Shown: positions 53,441 through 62,078, numbered from the stretch's first letter. The stretch: DNA of 64,000 nt from Tepidicaulis marinus (GCF_000739695.1 NZ_BBIO01000016.1:27473-91472), one strand, 5' to 3'. Numbers and translations: made by a program. Notes: generated from the sequence alone by a model not told the origin.

Positions 53441-54258
53441 GATACGCGTGCCTCTTTTTCAGCGCCGCCCGCCGCAACACCGCGATAGGCGGTGAATTGT
53501 TTGATGAGCCCCCCATCCACAGCGCCCGGCACAAGGCGCTGAAGCAGCACGAAGAAGCGTTCGGGACCGGCTGGATAGACACTGCGTTTTTGCTTTTCCG
53601 CCGCCCGCCAGATGCGCCGCGCCACTTTGGCCGGATCATCAAGCTTCATCGCGAACGGCTCCACCAGCTCTTCAAAGGCTTGCGCCGCTGGCGTGCGCAC
53701 CGCGCGCGGCGCGGCATAAGTCACCCCCACACCGTCAGGCGCAAGTTCGCGGCGCAGCGCATCGGAAAGCCCGCGCAGGCCGAATTTCGTTGCCGAATAG
53801 GCGGCAAAAAGCGGAAAGGCGATATCGCCGAACATCGAACCGACATTGACGATGCGCGGCGCGGCGGCGCGCTTGAGAAAGGGCAGCAGGTCCCGGCTGA
53901 GAAGCAGCGGCGCGGCAAGGTTGGTCAGCAGCATTTCCATTACCGCAGCCTCCGTCATGCCCGCGATGGAGCCGGTGCGTACCGCGCCTGCATTGTTGAT
54001 CAACATGTCAAGCGCGCCGCCCGCACCGGCAACTGCCTCGGCGATCGCCAAACGCCCTTCCGCTTTCGTGATATCTGCTGGCACAAGTATGGGCTCAGAG
54101 CCGGCGGGAAGATGCGCAGCCGTTTCAGCCAGCGCCTCCTTGCGCCGCCCGGCAAGAATTAGCCGCGCGCCTGCCCGCGCCGCCTCTCCGGCAAGCGCCG
54201 CGCCGATGCCAGAGCCTGCCCCGGTAATGACGACCAGCCGGTCCTTTTTACGCCGCAT
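53437..54258 (-). CDS. SDR oxidoreductase of the HDO/AMP-ligase cluster
   Basis: From ATG 54258 (AAGGAGG six bases upstream) the protein has 273 residues. It has the SDR cofactor motif VITGAGSGIGAALAG, the NNAG motif, Ser in NVGSMFGD and a classical YSATKFGLRGL active site. It should reduce a ketone or aldehyde, or oxidise an alcohol, with NAD(P). The start lies 11 bases inside the HDO gene, and the stop overlaps the outer-membrane barrel gene. A longer frame to 54426 runs through the HDO gene and was rejected. Confidence 0.92.
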   Translation of the reverse strand: MRRKKDRLVVITGAGSGIGAALAGEAARAGARLILAGRRKEALAETAAHLPAGSEPILVPADITKAEGRLAIAEAVAGAGGALDMLINNAGAVRTGSIAGMTEAAVMEMLLTNLAAPLLLSRDLLPFLKRAAAPRIVNVGSMFGDIAFPLFAAYSATKFGLRGLSDALRRELAPDGVGVTYAAPRAVRTPAAQAFEELVEPFAMKLDDPAKVARRIWRAAEKQKRSVYPAGPERFFVLLQRLVPGAVDGGLIKQFTAYRGVAAGGAEKEARVS

Positions 54259-54934
54259 GCTGCGCCTCCTTAAGTCCGGCATCACGGGCGAGCTTGGCGA
54301 ACATCTCCCCCCAAAGCCGGTACACCATGTTTGCCGTATCGATGACGGCGCGCCGGTTCTCCTCTCCCTCGACCTGATCGACGAGATTCTCAAAAAAAGC
54401 GATATGCTCCTGATCGAGCGCGCCATGCGAGGTCAGATACGTAAAGCCCTTGGCCTGACCTTCCATCCCGAGACGCTTGCGCACGGCATCTGCGCCCGCG
54501 GAGGCGATATCGACGGACGTGCCCTCCAGCACCAGCACCATGCCCAGCATGGAATAGGGATTGACGAACTCGACGGCGTAATAAACGAACGCCACCATCG
54601 CCCGCACCGGCCAGCCGCCGTCTCCAGCCCGCACCCGCGCCGCGTCACCGCCGAGATGGGCAATATCGTTCAGGATCCATTCTTCATGCCCCTGCTCTTC
54701 GGAGAGATATTCCAGAAGCGCGCTGCGGTAGGTTCCGTCGCCTTTCGGGCAATGGGCGAGCGCATGCGCCAGAAGCGGGCATGTATGTTTGACGTGATGA
54801 TAGGCCTCGGTCAGATAGGCGATATAGAGATCGCGGTCGACGCCGTTCTGCGCCGCTTCCATGACGATAGGCACGGAAAAGAATGCGTCTCTTGCGTCCT
54901 GCGTTTCCTGAAGAAGCGTGTCGTAAAAACTCAT
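54248..54934 (-). CDS. Heme-oxygenase-like diiron oxidase (HDO; 'iron-containing redox enzyme')
   Basis: The 228-residue protein is all-helical, like PqqC, TenA and UndA. Possible diiron ligands are in YLSEEQGHEEW (Glu and His), VLVLEGTS (Glu) and LDQEHIAFFENL (Asp and His). HDO enzymes use iron and oxygen for N-oxygenation, chain shortening or desaturation of fatty-acyl or amino-acid substrates. It overlaps the AMP-ligase stop (ATGA) and the SDR start. GGAGG precedes the ATG. The substrate is unknown, but the neighbouring ligase points to an acyl substrate. Confidence 0.86.
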   Translation of the reverse strand: MSFYDTLLQETQDARDAFFSVPIVMEAAQNGVDRDLYIAYLTEAYHHVKHTCPLLAHALAHCPKGDGTYRSALLEYLSEEQGHEEWILNDIAHLGGDAARVRAGDGGWPVRAMVAFVYYAVEFVNPYSMLGMVLVLEGTSVDIASAGADAVRKRLGMEGQAKGFTYLTSHGALDQEHIAFFENLVDQVEGEENRRAVIDTANMVYRLWGEMFAKLARDAGLKEAQHAA

Positions 54935-56442
54935 GCGAACTTTTCCTCCATGCGCGTGGCGGTTTTCAGTCGGGCCCGGCCTTCCGGCCCCTTGATCCAG
55001 GTTTCGATTTCCTTGCGCCGCGGACGTCCATTGGGACTGAGAAGGCCGAAGGTCTGCATCTCATCGCCCGTCAACACGGCGAAACTGCGCGGCAGCGCAT
55101 AATCCGGTATGCCGGTCAAAATGCCCTGCAGCGCCTCGATGATTGCCGCAGGTTCCGCTGTCTGAAAAAAATCGCCGGCAAAAGCGCCCGGCACGATGAG
55201 CGCTATGGGATAGGGCGCGCCATGGCCGCAGAGCACCGCGCGCAAGATACGCGGGTCGCCCTGAAGCTGTGCTTCGATCCATTCCGGCTGCACATTGCGC
55301 CCATAGGCCGTCACCAGCATCGCGTCTTTGCGGCCCTCGACGATGAGATTGCCCGCCGCATCGAACCGGCCAAGATCGCCCGTCCGCCAAGCCCCCTGAT
55401 GGTCGGGACCGCCTGCATAACCGCTCATGACGCTCGGGCCCGACACCGTAATCTCGCCCTCTTCGATCGTGACGGTAAGCCCGTCGAGCACCTTGCCGGC
55501 CGTTCCCGCGGCTGCGGCGCCCGGCCGGTTGACCGCAACGACCGAGCCGCATTCGGAAAGCCCGTAGCCTTCAAGACAGGGAATGCCGAGCGAGGCGGCC
55601 GCCTGCAGCACTTGCGGCGGCACCGGCGCGCCGCCCACCGCAACGGCGCGCAGCGAGGAAGGTGCTTGGGCGTCTGCAAGCAAAAGCGCCCCCACCCAGG
55701 CACGTAAAAGCTCAGGTACCAGCACGCTCACGCTGGGGCGCACCTCTTCAAAGGCAAGGCGGATCGCATCAAGATCCCCGCCTGCGCACGCTCCGGCCAC
55801 ATGGCGCCGGACGGTAGAAAGTCCGCCCACAAGAATGGGCACGTGAATGCCGCACAGCTCTTCAAGCAGCAGCGGGAAAGGAAGAACGGACAGATAGCTA
55901 TCCGCGCTTGTCGCCGAAATGGCGCGCGCCAAGGCGGCGGAAATATAATCGAGCTGCCGGTCGCCAAGCCGCACCCCTTTCGGTCTGCCTGTCGAACCGG
56001 AAGTATAGATAATACGCTGGCCGGAACCCGGCGCGCGCAGCAGAGCGGCGTCCGCCTGACCGACCACATCCGGCCCGAAAAGCGTCTCGACCGGCGCAAG
56101 GCGGGCCGCGCGGGCTCTGTTGTCCTCATCGCAAAGAATGAGAGAAAGCTCCGCATCCCCTGCCACATGGGCAAGCTGATCGTCGGAAAAGAAGGGCGGC
56201 AGCGGCACAAGGCAGCGGCCCGACGCGGTCACCGCAAGATCCGCCACCACCCAGTCAATGCCGTTCGCCGCCATCAATCCGACGGGGCCTGCGCCTTCGG
56301 CAAGCCTTTCCACCGCCCCCGCCACACGGGCGGCAAGCTCACGGAAACTGCAGGATGTTTCATCGTCACTAAAAGCGATCCGGTCCGGCCACTTTTCGGC
56401 GGCGCGCGCCAGCGCGGCAATAACCTCAGCCATGAAGAGCAT
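54931..56442 (-). CDS. AMP-dependent acyl ligase
   Basis: The 503-residue ANL-family enzyme has the ATP loop IIYTSGSTGRPKGVRLG (about 141-157), LEGYGLSECG (A5), WRTGDLGRFD (A7), the hinge GRKDAMLVTAYGRNVQPEWIE (A8) in parts, and the adenylation Lys in NGRPRRKEIE. It activates a carboxylic acid as acyl-AMP and may form acyl-CoA. At 503 residues it is shorter than many fatty-acyl-CoA ligases. It overlaps the acyltransferase-like gene upstream and the HDO gene downstream. A start at ATG 56433 is also possible. Confidence 0.92.
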   Translation of the reverse strand: MLFMAEVIAALARAAEKWPDRIAFSDDETSCSFRELAARVAGAVERLAEGAGPVGLMAANGIDWVVADLAVTASGRCLVPLPPFFSDDQLAHVAGDAELSLILCDEDNRARAARLAPVETLFGPDVVGQADAALLRAPGSGQRIIYTSGSTGRPKGVRLGDRQLDYISAALARAISATSADSYLSVLPFPLLLEELCGIHVPILVGGLSTVRRHVAGACAGGDLDAIRLAFEEVRPSVSVLVPELLRAWVGALLLADAQAPSSLRAVAVGGAPVPPQVLQAAASLGIPCLEGYGLSECGSVVAVNRPGAAAAGTAGKVLDGLTVTIEEGEITVSGPSVMSGYAGGPDHQGAWRTGDLGRFDAAGNLIVEGRKDAMLVTAYGRNVQPEWIEAQLQGDPRILRAVLCGHGAPYPIALIVPGAFAGDFFQTAEPAAIIEALQGILTGIPDYALPRSFAVLTGDEMQTFGLLSPNGRPRRKEIETWIKGPEGRARLKTATRMEEKFA

Positions 56443-57058
56443 ATTCTTTCAAAGGGGAATCAAAGGCAGCCGCCTGGGAGGAGGCCGGCGTCAGCGCGGG
56501 CACGGAAAGGCTCGCCCGCGGAAAAACAGCATGGGCCGGGTCGCGCATCAGACAGACCCAGGGGTCCATCTCATAATAGCTGCCCCAACTTTGCGCATTG
56601 CCGATCCGTTCAGCCCGGGCCGGAACAAGCGCGGTGAAGGGAATACCGAGCCGCAGGAAGAGCCTGCGCAGCGGGGCCGTGATCGTGAAGAGCCCGGCGG
56701 TGAGCCCGCGTGCGCGGCCACAATCGAGCAGCGCCGCCATCAGCGGAAAAAGCGCGAAAGGCGAAGCACTGACCAGTGTGGTGATTTCGATAAAGGCATG
56801 GGAGGACACCGGCCCGCCCCAAAGCTCTGCCGCGATGTCGCAAAGCGGCTTGTCGAGATAGGCCTCGGAGAAAAACCCGTCCCCGGCAAGACGGATACCG
56901 GCACCGGCAAGAGGCGCCCCGCCGTCCCGCCGAACGACACAGAGCTGCGCGGGAAAATTTTCAAGCTGCGCACCATAGGCCCGCGCATAACCGGCTTTCA
57001 GGAACGCTTCCGCTTCGGCGCGGCCGCCGCACGCCTGGCTCAAAATCGTGGCCTGCAC
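56426..57058 (-). CDS. Thermostable-hemolysin-family protein (GNAT/LuxI-like fold)
   Basis: The start is placed at GTG 57058 because GGAGG lies seven bases upstream; ATG 57079 has only a poorly spaced site. The 210-residue protein matches the T_hemolysin family: YGAQLENFPAQLCVV, FFSEAYLDKPL, FIEITTLVSA, LFTITAPLRRLFLRLGIPF, and SWGSYYEMDPWVCLM. The family was named after a Vibrio hemolysin, but its sequence layout resembles acyltransferases of the GNAT/autoinducer-synthase type. It is the first gene of the biosynthetic set and lies directly after the sensor kinase, behind a CTTACA-N5-CTTACG repeat. Confidence 0.85.
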   Translation of the reverse strand: MQATILSQACGGRAEAEAFLKAGYARAYGAQLENFPAQLCVVRRDGGAPLAGAGIRLAGDGFFSEAYLDKPLCDIAAELWGGPVSSHAFIEITTLVSASPFALFPLMAALLDCGRARGLTAGLFTITAPLRRLFLRLGIPFTALVPARAERIGNAQSWGSYYEMDPWVCLMRDPAHAVFPRASLSVPALTPASSQAAAFDSPLKEYALHG

Positions 57059-57114
57059 AGATCCGCCTCCGTTACACATGAGCCCTTAAGACAGGCACAT
57101 GCTGGCGGGGCCGG

Positions 57115-57131
57115 CTTACACCAACCTTACG
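57115..57131. promoter_or_regulatory. Response-regulator box before the acyltransferase-like gene
   Basis: CTTACA, five bases, CTTACG: a direct repeat with 11-bp period, the form bound by PmrA/QseB-type regulators (CTTAA-type half sites). It covers the stop codon of the sensor kinase and lies 57 bases before the GTG start, which suggests an internal promoter for the biosynthetic part of the operon. Confidence 0.65.
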
Positions 57132-58566
57132 GCGCGGAAGGGGCCGTTTCACGGATGGAAGAGGCGGCGGAAAACTCCGGGAAAATAAGCGTGAACAGCG
57201 CGCCGCCACCGGGATTTTGTGCCGCCTCCACCTGCCCGCCATGTCCCACCATGATCTGCTGGACGATGGAAAGGCCAAGGCCTGCTCCATCCTCCACCTT
57301 GCGGTCAGCGCGCCAGAAGCGATCGAACACGAGGCCGAGCCGGCTTTTTTCAATGCCGCAACCCCGGTCGAGGACGCTGATTTTTCCAGGCCTCTCCACC
57401 TTGACCGTTACCGCCTCACCCGCCGGAGAATATTGCAGCGCGTTTTCGATCAGATTGCGCAAGGCTACGGCGATGAAAGAGCTGTTGCCGCGCACGAAAA
57501 GCGAGCCCTCCGGCGCTTCAAGCGCGATTTCCTGCCCGCGTTTCAAGGCAAAAGGCGCAAGCGCCGCCACCGTTTCTTCAGCCACGGCATTAAGGTCCGT
57601 TTGTTCATTCAGCGCCAATTGAAAATTATCCGCCTGGGCAAGATGAAGGAATTGCTGCACGAGGCGCTCCAGCGCGCGTACTTCCCGCAAGGCCTCGGCG
57701 CGGTCGAGCTCGCGGTTTTCCAAATCCGCCCGCAAGATGGTCAAAGGCGTGCGCAGCTGATGGGCGGCATTGGCGGTAAACTCGCGCTGCCGCCGATACC
57801 CGTCCTCAATCTTGCGCAGCGCCTCGTTGACCGCCTCGACGATCGGCAGGACTTCCGACGGGATACCTTTCGTGTCAAGCCGGGCATCGAGTGAGGCCGG
57901 GCCAAGAGAGCGGGCGACGCGCGACACCGCACCGATGGAGCGCAAGGAAAGGCGCACCGTCAGCACCACCGTTGCAACGATGGCCACAAGGAAAAGCAGA
58001 AAGGCCCACCATTGGCGTTCGAAAAATTCCTCGATTACCGTGTCAGCCAGCACATCGGAATGAACGGGGCCTTGCGCAACTTGCACCGTATAAGGCTGCT
58101 CCCCAAGCCACACCCGCATACTCGCGCCATAAAAAACTTGTCCGCGCTCCAGATCACGGAACTCGAAATAGCTCACCCGCTCCTCTTCCACGCCAGACGT
58201 CCGCCAATCGGCTGGTAAGTGGCCGGCAAGGCGCATCCCATAATTGGAATGCATCAACGGCTCGCCTTTCGCATTGGAGATCAAAAAGAGATATTGCCCG
58301 TCCGGCGCGCTATAGGCTTTTTCAAGTTCGGGCGGCAAGGCGAGACGTACTTCGCCCCCTTCCGCCTGCAAATGAACCGCCACGTCCTTCGCCTGCCATT
58401 CAAGCGAGCGGTCGCGCAACGTATCCTGCTCCGCCGCCATCTGCGCCGAAAGCACGCCGAGGATGATTGCCACCGCTCCGATAACGATAAGCGAAAGAGA
58501 AACGGAAAGCCGGCCTGTAAGCGAGTTCACCCAGCCTGGACGAGGAAGAAACGGCAGCACCTTCAT
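57127..58566 (-). CDS. Sensor histidine kinase (PmrB/QseC type)
   Basis: The 479-residue protein has a membrane helix (about 18-40), a periplasmic sensor of about 125 residues, a second helix (about 172-195), a HAMP-like linker, the phospho-acceptor motif AAHQLRTPLTILRADLENRE, the N-box LRNLIENALQYSPAGE and the G-boxes LDRGCGIEKS and GAGLGLSIVQQIMVGHGG. Its ATG overlaps the response-regulator stop. The pair resembles PmrAB/QseBC, which control lipid A modification, and eptA is in the same gene series. The signal is unknown. Confidence 0.94.
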   Translation of the reverse strand: MKVLPFLPRPGWVNSLTGRLSVSLSLIVIGAVAIILGVLSAQMAAEQDTLRDRSLEWQAKDVAVHLQAEGGEVRLALPPELEKAYSAPDGQYLFLISNAKGEPLMHSNYGMRLAGHLPADWRTSGVEEERVSYFEFRDLERGQVFYGASMRVWLGEQPYTVQVAQGPVHSDVLADTVIEEFFERQWWAFLLFLVAIVATVVLTVRLSLRSIGAVSRVARSLGPASLDARLDTKGIPSEVLPIVEAVNEALRKIEDGYRRQREFTANAAHQLRTPLTILRADLENRELDRAEALREVRALERLVQQFLHLAQADNFQLALNEQTDLNAVAEETVAALAPFALKRGQEIALEAPEGSLFVRGNSSFIAVALRNLIENALQYSPAGEAVTVKVERPGKISVLDRGCGIEKSRLGLVFDRFWRADRKVEDGAGLGLSIVQQIMVGHGGQVEAAQNPGGGALFTLIFPEFSAASSIRETAPSAP

Positions 58567-59249
58567 GAACCCACCGCTTCGTTCTCGCTGAGCAAATAAC
58601 CGACGCCGCGCACCGTGTGAATGCCGACGCTGGCACCCGCCTTTTCCAGGTTGCGCCTCAGCCGGTAAACGCAGACCTCCACCGAATTGGAGGCAACTTC
58701 ATCGCCGAAAGCATAAAGATTTTCCTCGATCGCCGATTTCGAAACGACGCGCCCCGCCCGCCGCATCATCAGCTCGAGAAGGTCCGTTTCCCGGCGTGAA
58801 AGCACGAGCGGTGCCTCTCCTACCGCGACGTTCCGGCCCGTCGTGTCGAGACGGACATTGCCGCAGGCAAGCTCGACGCCGAGCGCACCGCCCGGCCGGC
58901 GCAACAGCGCCCGGACCCGCGCGGCAAGCTCTTCCGGCGCAAAAGGTTTGGTCAGATAATCGTCCGCGCCGAGATTGAGCCCTTCCACGCGCTCCTTGAT
59001 GTCATCACGCGCGGTGAGAATGAGAACGGGGATATCTTTTCCTTCCTGGCGCAGGCGGCGCAGAAAAACGAAGCCGTCCGTATCGGGCAGACCGAGATCG
59101 AGCACCAGCACATCGTAGCGCACACCGGAAAGGGCGAGTGCGCCGTCTTCCGCCGTCATGCAAATATCCGCGACAAGACCGGCGCCCTGGACCGTCTCAG
59201 CGACGATCCGGGCAATCCGGTCATTGTCTTCGATAATGAGCGCTCGCAT
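58563..59249 (-). CDS. OmpR/PhoB-family response regulator (PmrA/QseB type)
   Basis: From ATG 59249 the protein has 228 residues: a receiver domain (MRALIIEDNDRIARIVAETV, phospho-acceptor Asp in VLDLGLPDTDGF, Lys in KPFAPEEL) and a winged-helix domain (RRETDLLELMMRRAGRVVSK, EVCVYRLRRNLEKAGA, IHTVRGVGYLL). It is expected to bind the CTTAC direct repeats at 59969 and 57115. It follows the DUF6134 gene by 23 bases and no strong ribosome site is seen, so translation may depend on the upstream gene. A longer frame to 59516 was rejected. Confidence 0.94.
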   Translation of the reverse strand: MRALIIEDNDRIARIVAETVQGAGLVADICMTAEDGALALSGVRYDVLVLDLGLPDTDGFVFLRRLRQEGKDIPVLILTARDDIKERVEGLNLGADDYLTKPFAPEELAARVRALLRRPGGALGVELACGNVRLDTTGRNVAVGEAPLVLSRRETDLLELMMRRAGRVVSKSAIEENLYAFGDEVASNSVEVCVYRLRRNLEKAGASVGIHTVRGVGYLLSENEAVGS

Positions 59250-59272
59250 TAAGACCGCTGTGTCCAGTAAAC

Positions 59273-59920
59273 CTACTGGAGAATATAGCTGATCTGCGAC
59301 CCATCCGAACCGGCAAACTGCACTTGCACGAGAACACCGTTTGCATCGTACCAGAGCTCCCGGTTGAGCTGGCCAGTCACAGAATAATGCGTCGCACTTA
59401 CATTGCGCCCGCCCGCCTCGACGATTTCCGCCCCGACCCGGGTCACGGTTACCGGCATATGGCTGCCATCGAGCGTGTTGAGAAGCGCGCTTTGCTTGAC
59501 GAGTTCTTCGTTCCAAAGCGAGGCGGGAATGACACCGGGCTCTTCCGGACCCTGCCGGCCGTCGCCGTCGACGAGCAACTTGCCATCTTCCAGGCGAACG
59601 GCAAGATGATGCGCCTTGCCGTCGTCATTGGTCTTGGAATTGAGCTGCACAAGCTGGCCGTCGCGCCAGACCTCATGGCCCTCATGCTCGAACCGGTAGA
59701 GCGCGATGCCGAGCACCTTCACCGCCACATCGGTCTCGATTTCAACTTCAAGCGTGCCGCTTTTCTGCTCGAACTCGATCTCATGCGTGCCGATTTCATC
59801 GCCTTCGCGCATCACCGTGAAATGCAATTCGCCGCTCGCCGGCACTGCCGCGACCGCCGTCTGGACCAGGCCCAAGAAAAGCCCCGCACCCAGCACCGCC
59901 CCAGCAATTTCCTTTTTCAT
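59273..59920 (-). CDS. DUF6134 exported protein
   Basis: From ATG 59920 (AAGGAG six bases upstream) the protein has 215 residues with a signal peptide (GAVLGAGLFLGLVQTAVAAV, cleaved near residue 26). The rest is a beta-rich domain of the DUF6134 type: LHFTVMREGDEIGTHEIEFE, VAVKVLGIALYRFEHEGHEVW, LVQLNSKTNDDGK, and RELWYDANGVLVQVQF. This fold is related to DUF3108-like periplasmic proteins and might bind a lipid. It is the first gene of the series and lies 49 bases behind a response-regulator box, so it may be part of signal sensing or an output of the system. Confidence 0.87.
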   Translation of the reverse strand: MKKEIAGAVLGAGLFLGLVQTAVAAVPASGELHFTVMREGDEIGTHEIEFEQKSGTLEVEIETDVAVKVLGIALYRFEHEGHEVWRDGQLVQLNSKTNDDGKAHHLAVRLEDGKLLVDGDGRQGPEEPGVIPASLWNEELVKQSALLNTLDGSHMPVTVTRVGAEIVEAGGRNVSATHYSVTGQLNRELWYDANGVLVQVQFAGSDGSQISYILQ

Positions 59921-59968
59921 GCAAAGCTCCTTCCGCATCGCTGTTTGGCCGGATCAAAGCCTGGCTCG

Positions 59969-59985
59969 CTTACGGCATCCTTACG
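59969..59985. promoter_or_regulatory. Response-regulator box before the DUF6134-regulator-kinase operon
   Basis: CTTACG, five bases, CTTACG: an exact direct repeat with 11-bp period, 49 bases before the DUF6134 start and in the same orientation as the copy at 57115. This points to autoregulation. The remaining bases to 60226 hold no gene; they are AT-rich near 60150 and probably include the promoter. Confidence 0.7.
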
Positions 59986-60226
59986 GGCTCCGCAGAAATG
60001 CGGGAGGCGCGATTTGACGCGTCCCCTTTCCTAGCAATCAAGACTAAGGATATCTGCCATTAGGACGACAAGGGGCATTACCCGTTTCAGCTATGAATCT
60101 TCAATTGGGCCCCGCCGGGGCTGGCTTGGGCGTCCGGGCCGCATCGCCAAAATCTAGAAATTTGCATTACGGCCGCGCTTCCCCTGCTTTGGCACAGCAC
60201 CTAACCAATGTGATCTCGCGTTTTCT

Positions 60227-60505
60227 TTAGCTTCTTGCATGAAAAAAGTTGCATAGGGGCACGAAAACGAGGGCGATGTACCAACCGTAGAGATAGGCAC
60301 CGATCAACCCGAAAAAAAATCCCTGCACCGTTAGCCATTCAAAGCCTGGAAGAAGCGGCGCCCAGGCCTCATACATCCGCATCGGTTCCGGCGCGATAAG
60401 GCCGAAGGCGACGCACAAAAGATAGCTAATGAGTAGAAAGAAGGACAAGCTGTGCCCGACAGGCACAATGCGAAAACGTTTTTTCATTTCAGACGTTTCT
60501 GTCAT
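60227..60505 (-). CDS. DUF5676-like small membrane protein
   Basis: The 92-residue protein has two membrane helices (GHSLSFFLLISYLLCVAFGL and FFFGLIGAYLYGWYIALVFV) and the conserved ends MYEAWAPLLPGFEWLTVQGF and PLCNFFHAR, all typical of DUF5676. Such proteins are often found in heavy-metal resistance islands, in line with the metal genes to the right. Function unknown. It is divergent from the APC permease, and the 253-base region between them (60506-60758) probably carries both promoters. Confidence 0.85.
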   Translation of the reverse strand: MTETSEMKKRFRIVPVGHSLSFFLLISYLLCVAFGLIAPEPMRMYEAWAPLLPGFEWLTVQGFFFGLIGAYLYGWYIALVFVPLCNFFHARS

Positions 60506-60758
60506 GGCATCCTCCGGTTCTTTATCAGCCCATCGGCGGCTTTCGCCTTGAAAAAGCGTGAACCTATGGCTGCTGATTGTCCAGACCGCAATCCCGGTGA
60601 ACGGTCATTTAATTTGTCCCTAAGCAGATCAAATTGAAGAAACACTGCACTGATAAGGCCATTTGACATAGAACAAACCCGCTCTCCTTGCGTTGAAATA
60701 CTGGCCGATTCATGCAGGAGTGAGGCTGGCCGCTCAAGCATGGCAAACGGAGGGAAAA

Positions 60759-62078
60759 ATGGATGACGAAGACCGCTCTCCCAAATACGCAAAAAACAGT
60801 TTGACGCTCGCCGGCGCCGTCATGCTGGGAACGGGCGTGATGATCGGCGCCGGGATTTTCGCTCTAACCGGGCAAATGGCCGAGCTTTCCGGCCCGTTAT
60901 TTCCCATCGCCTTTCTTTCCGCCGCCATCGTCGTTCTCTTCAGCGCGTATTCTTACGTGAAAATGTCCGCCTCTTATCCCTCAGCAGGCGGCATCGCAAT
61001 GTATCTGCACAAAGCCTATGGAGACACACTCCCCACAGCTTTCAACGCGCTGCTCATGTATTTTTCCATGGTCATCGCGCAAAGTTTCCTGGCCCGCACA
61101 TTCGGCGCCTACACGCTGCAGCTTTTCGATATGCCCGATAACAGCATTTGGGTGCCGGCCCTCGGTGTAGCGCTTCTGATTGCGGCTTTCCTGATCAACC
61201 TGTCAAAGAACCAGATCATCGAAGCCGTCGCTTCATTCATCGGTATCCTCAAACTCGCCGGTATCGTGCTCTTCGGCGCCGTCGGCATATGGCTGGCGGA
61301 AGATATTGCCGCAGACTTCACTCAGGCGGACCCCCGCGCCTCATGGGAAGGGTTTCTGGCGGCCACCGCGCTTGGGATTCTTGCCTTTAAAGGCTTTACA
61401 ACCATCACGAATAGCGGCTCGGAGCTCACCGACCCCCATAAGAATGTGGGTCGGGCAATTCTGATCTCTATTGCCTTATGCGTCGTGATTTACGCGCTGG
61501 TCGGTTTTGCCGTGGCAAGCAATCTGTCGATCGATCAAATCATAGAAACGAAGAACTATTCTCTTGCCGCCGCGGCCCGCCCGGCGCTCGGTGGTCTCGG
61601 TCTCTGGTTCACCGTCATTCTGGCTATGGCGGCGACGGCGGGCGGCATTATCGCCAGCATCTTTGCGGTGTCCCGCATGCTGGCCATGCTTACGCAAATG
61701 CGTCTGGTTGCCCATAGCCATTTCGGCATGCCCGGCAGCATTCAGAAGCACACCCTTGTTTACACGGTGGTTCTGGGCATTGTTCTCACTGCTTTCTTCG
61801 ATCTCACCCGGATAGCAGCACTGGGAATTATCTTCTATCTGATCATGGATATCGCCGTGCATTGGGGCATCCTGAGATATTTGCGCAAAGAAATCGGCGC
61901 AAATGCCATGATCTTGATATCCGCCATCCTGCTCGATCTTATCGTTCTCGGCGGCTTTGTCTGGGTTAAACTTAGTACCGACGTCATCGTGGTCGGCGTC
62001 GCCCTGGGCGCGATGGCCGTCATCTTCATTTCCGAGGCGATTTTTTTGAAACACCGCAAGAGCGAAGGGCACCAGTAA
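60759..62078 (+). CDS. APC-family amino-acid permease
   Basis: From ATG 60759 (GGAGGG upstream) the protein has 439 residues and 12 predicted helices. Helix 1 shows GTGVMIGAGIFALTGQMAEL, the unwound Gly-rich substrate site of the APC fold, and helix 6 shows FLAATALGILAFKGFTTITN. A longer frame from 60693 adds 22 residues without a ribosome site. The substrate is probably an amino acid or amine. No enzyme for its metabolism is adjacent. A small membrane protein follows on the same strand. Confidence 0.9.
   Translation: MDDEDRSPKYAKNSLTLAGAVMLGTGVMIGAGIFALTGQMAELSGPLFPIAFLSAAIVVLFSAYSYVKMSASYPSAGGIAMYLHKAYGDTLPTAFNALLMYFSMVIAQSFLARTFGAYTLQLFDMPDNSIWVPALGVALLIAAFLINLSKNQIIEAVASFIGILKLAGIVLFGAVGIWLAEDIAADFTQADPRASWEGFLAATALGILAFKGFTTITNSGSELTDPHKNVGRAILISIALCVVIYALVGFAVASNLSIDQIIETKNYSLAAAARPALGGLGLWFTVILAMAATAGGIIASIFAVSRMLAMLTQMRLVAHSHFGMPGSIQKHTLVYTVVLGIVLTAFFDLTRIAALGIIFYLIMDIAVHWGILRYLRKEIGANAMILISAILLDLIVLGGFVWVKLSTDVIVVGVALGAMAVIFISEAIFLKHRKSEGHQ

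Noticed and set aside
56426..57058. Reading the thermostable-hemolysin-family protein as a toxin
   Set aside because: The name comes from a Vibrio protein; sequence layout and the neighbouring ligase, HDO and SDR genes fit an acyltransferase-like biosynthetic role better, and no export signal is seen.
59930..59957. TGATCC on the minus strand near the DUF6134 start
   Set aside because: The bases 18 positions downstream read AAGG, without a -10 core, and overlap the ribosome site.
60502..60792. 96-codon minus-strand frame between DUF5676 and APC permease
   Set aside because: It overlaps the permease start and the divergent promoter region and has no recognisable feature.
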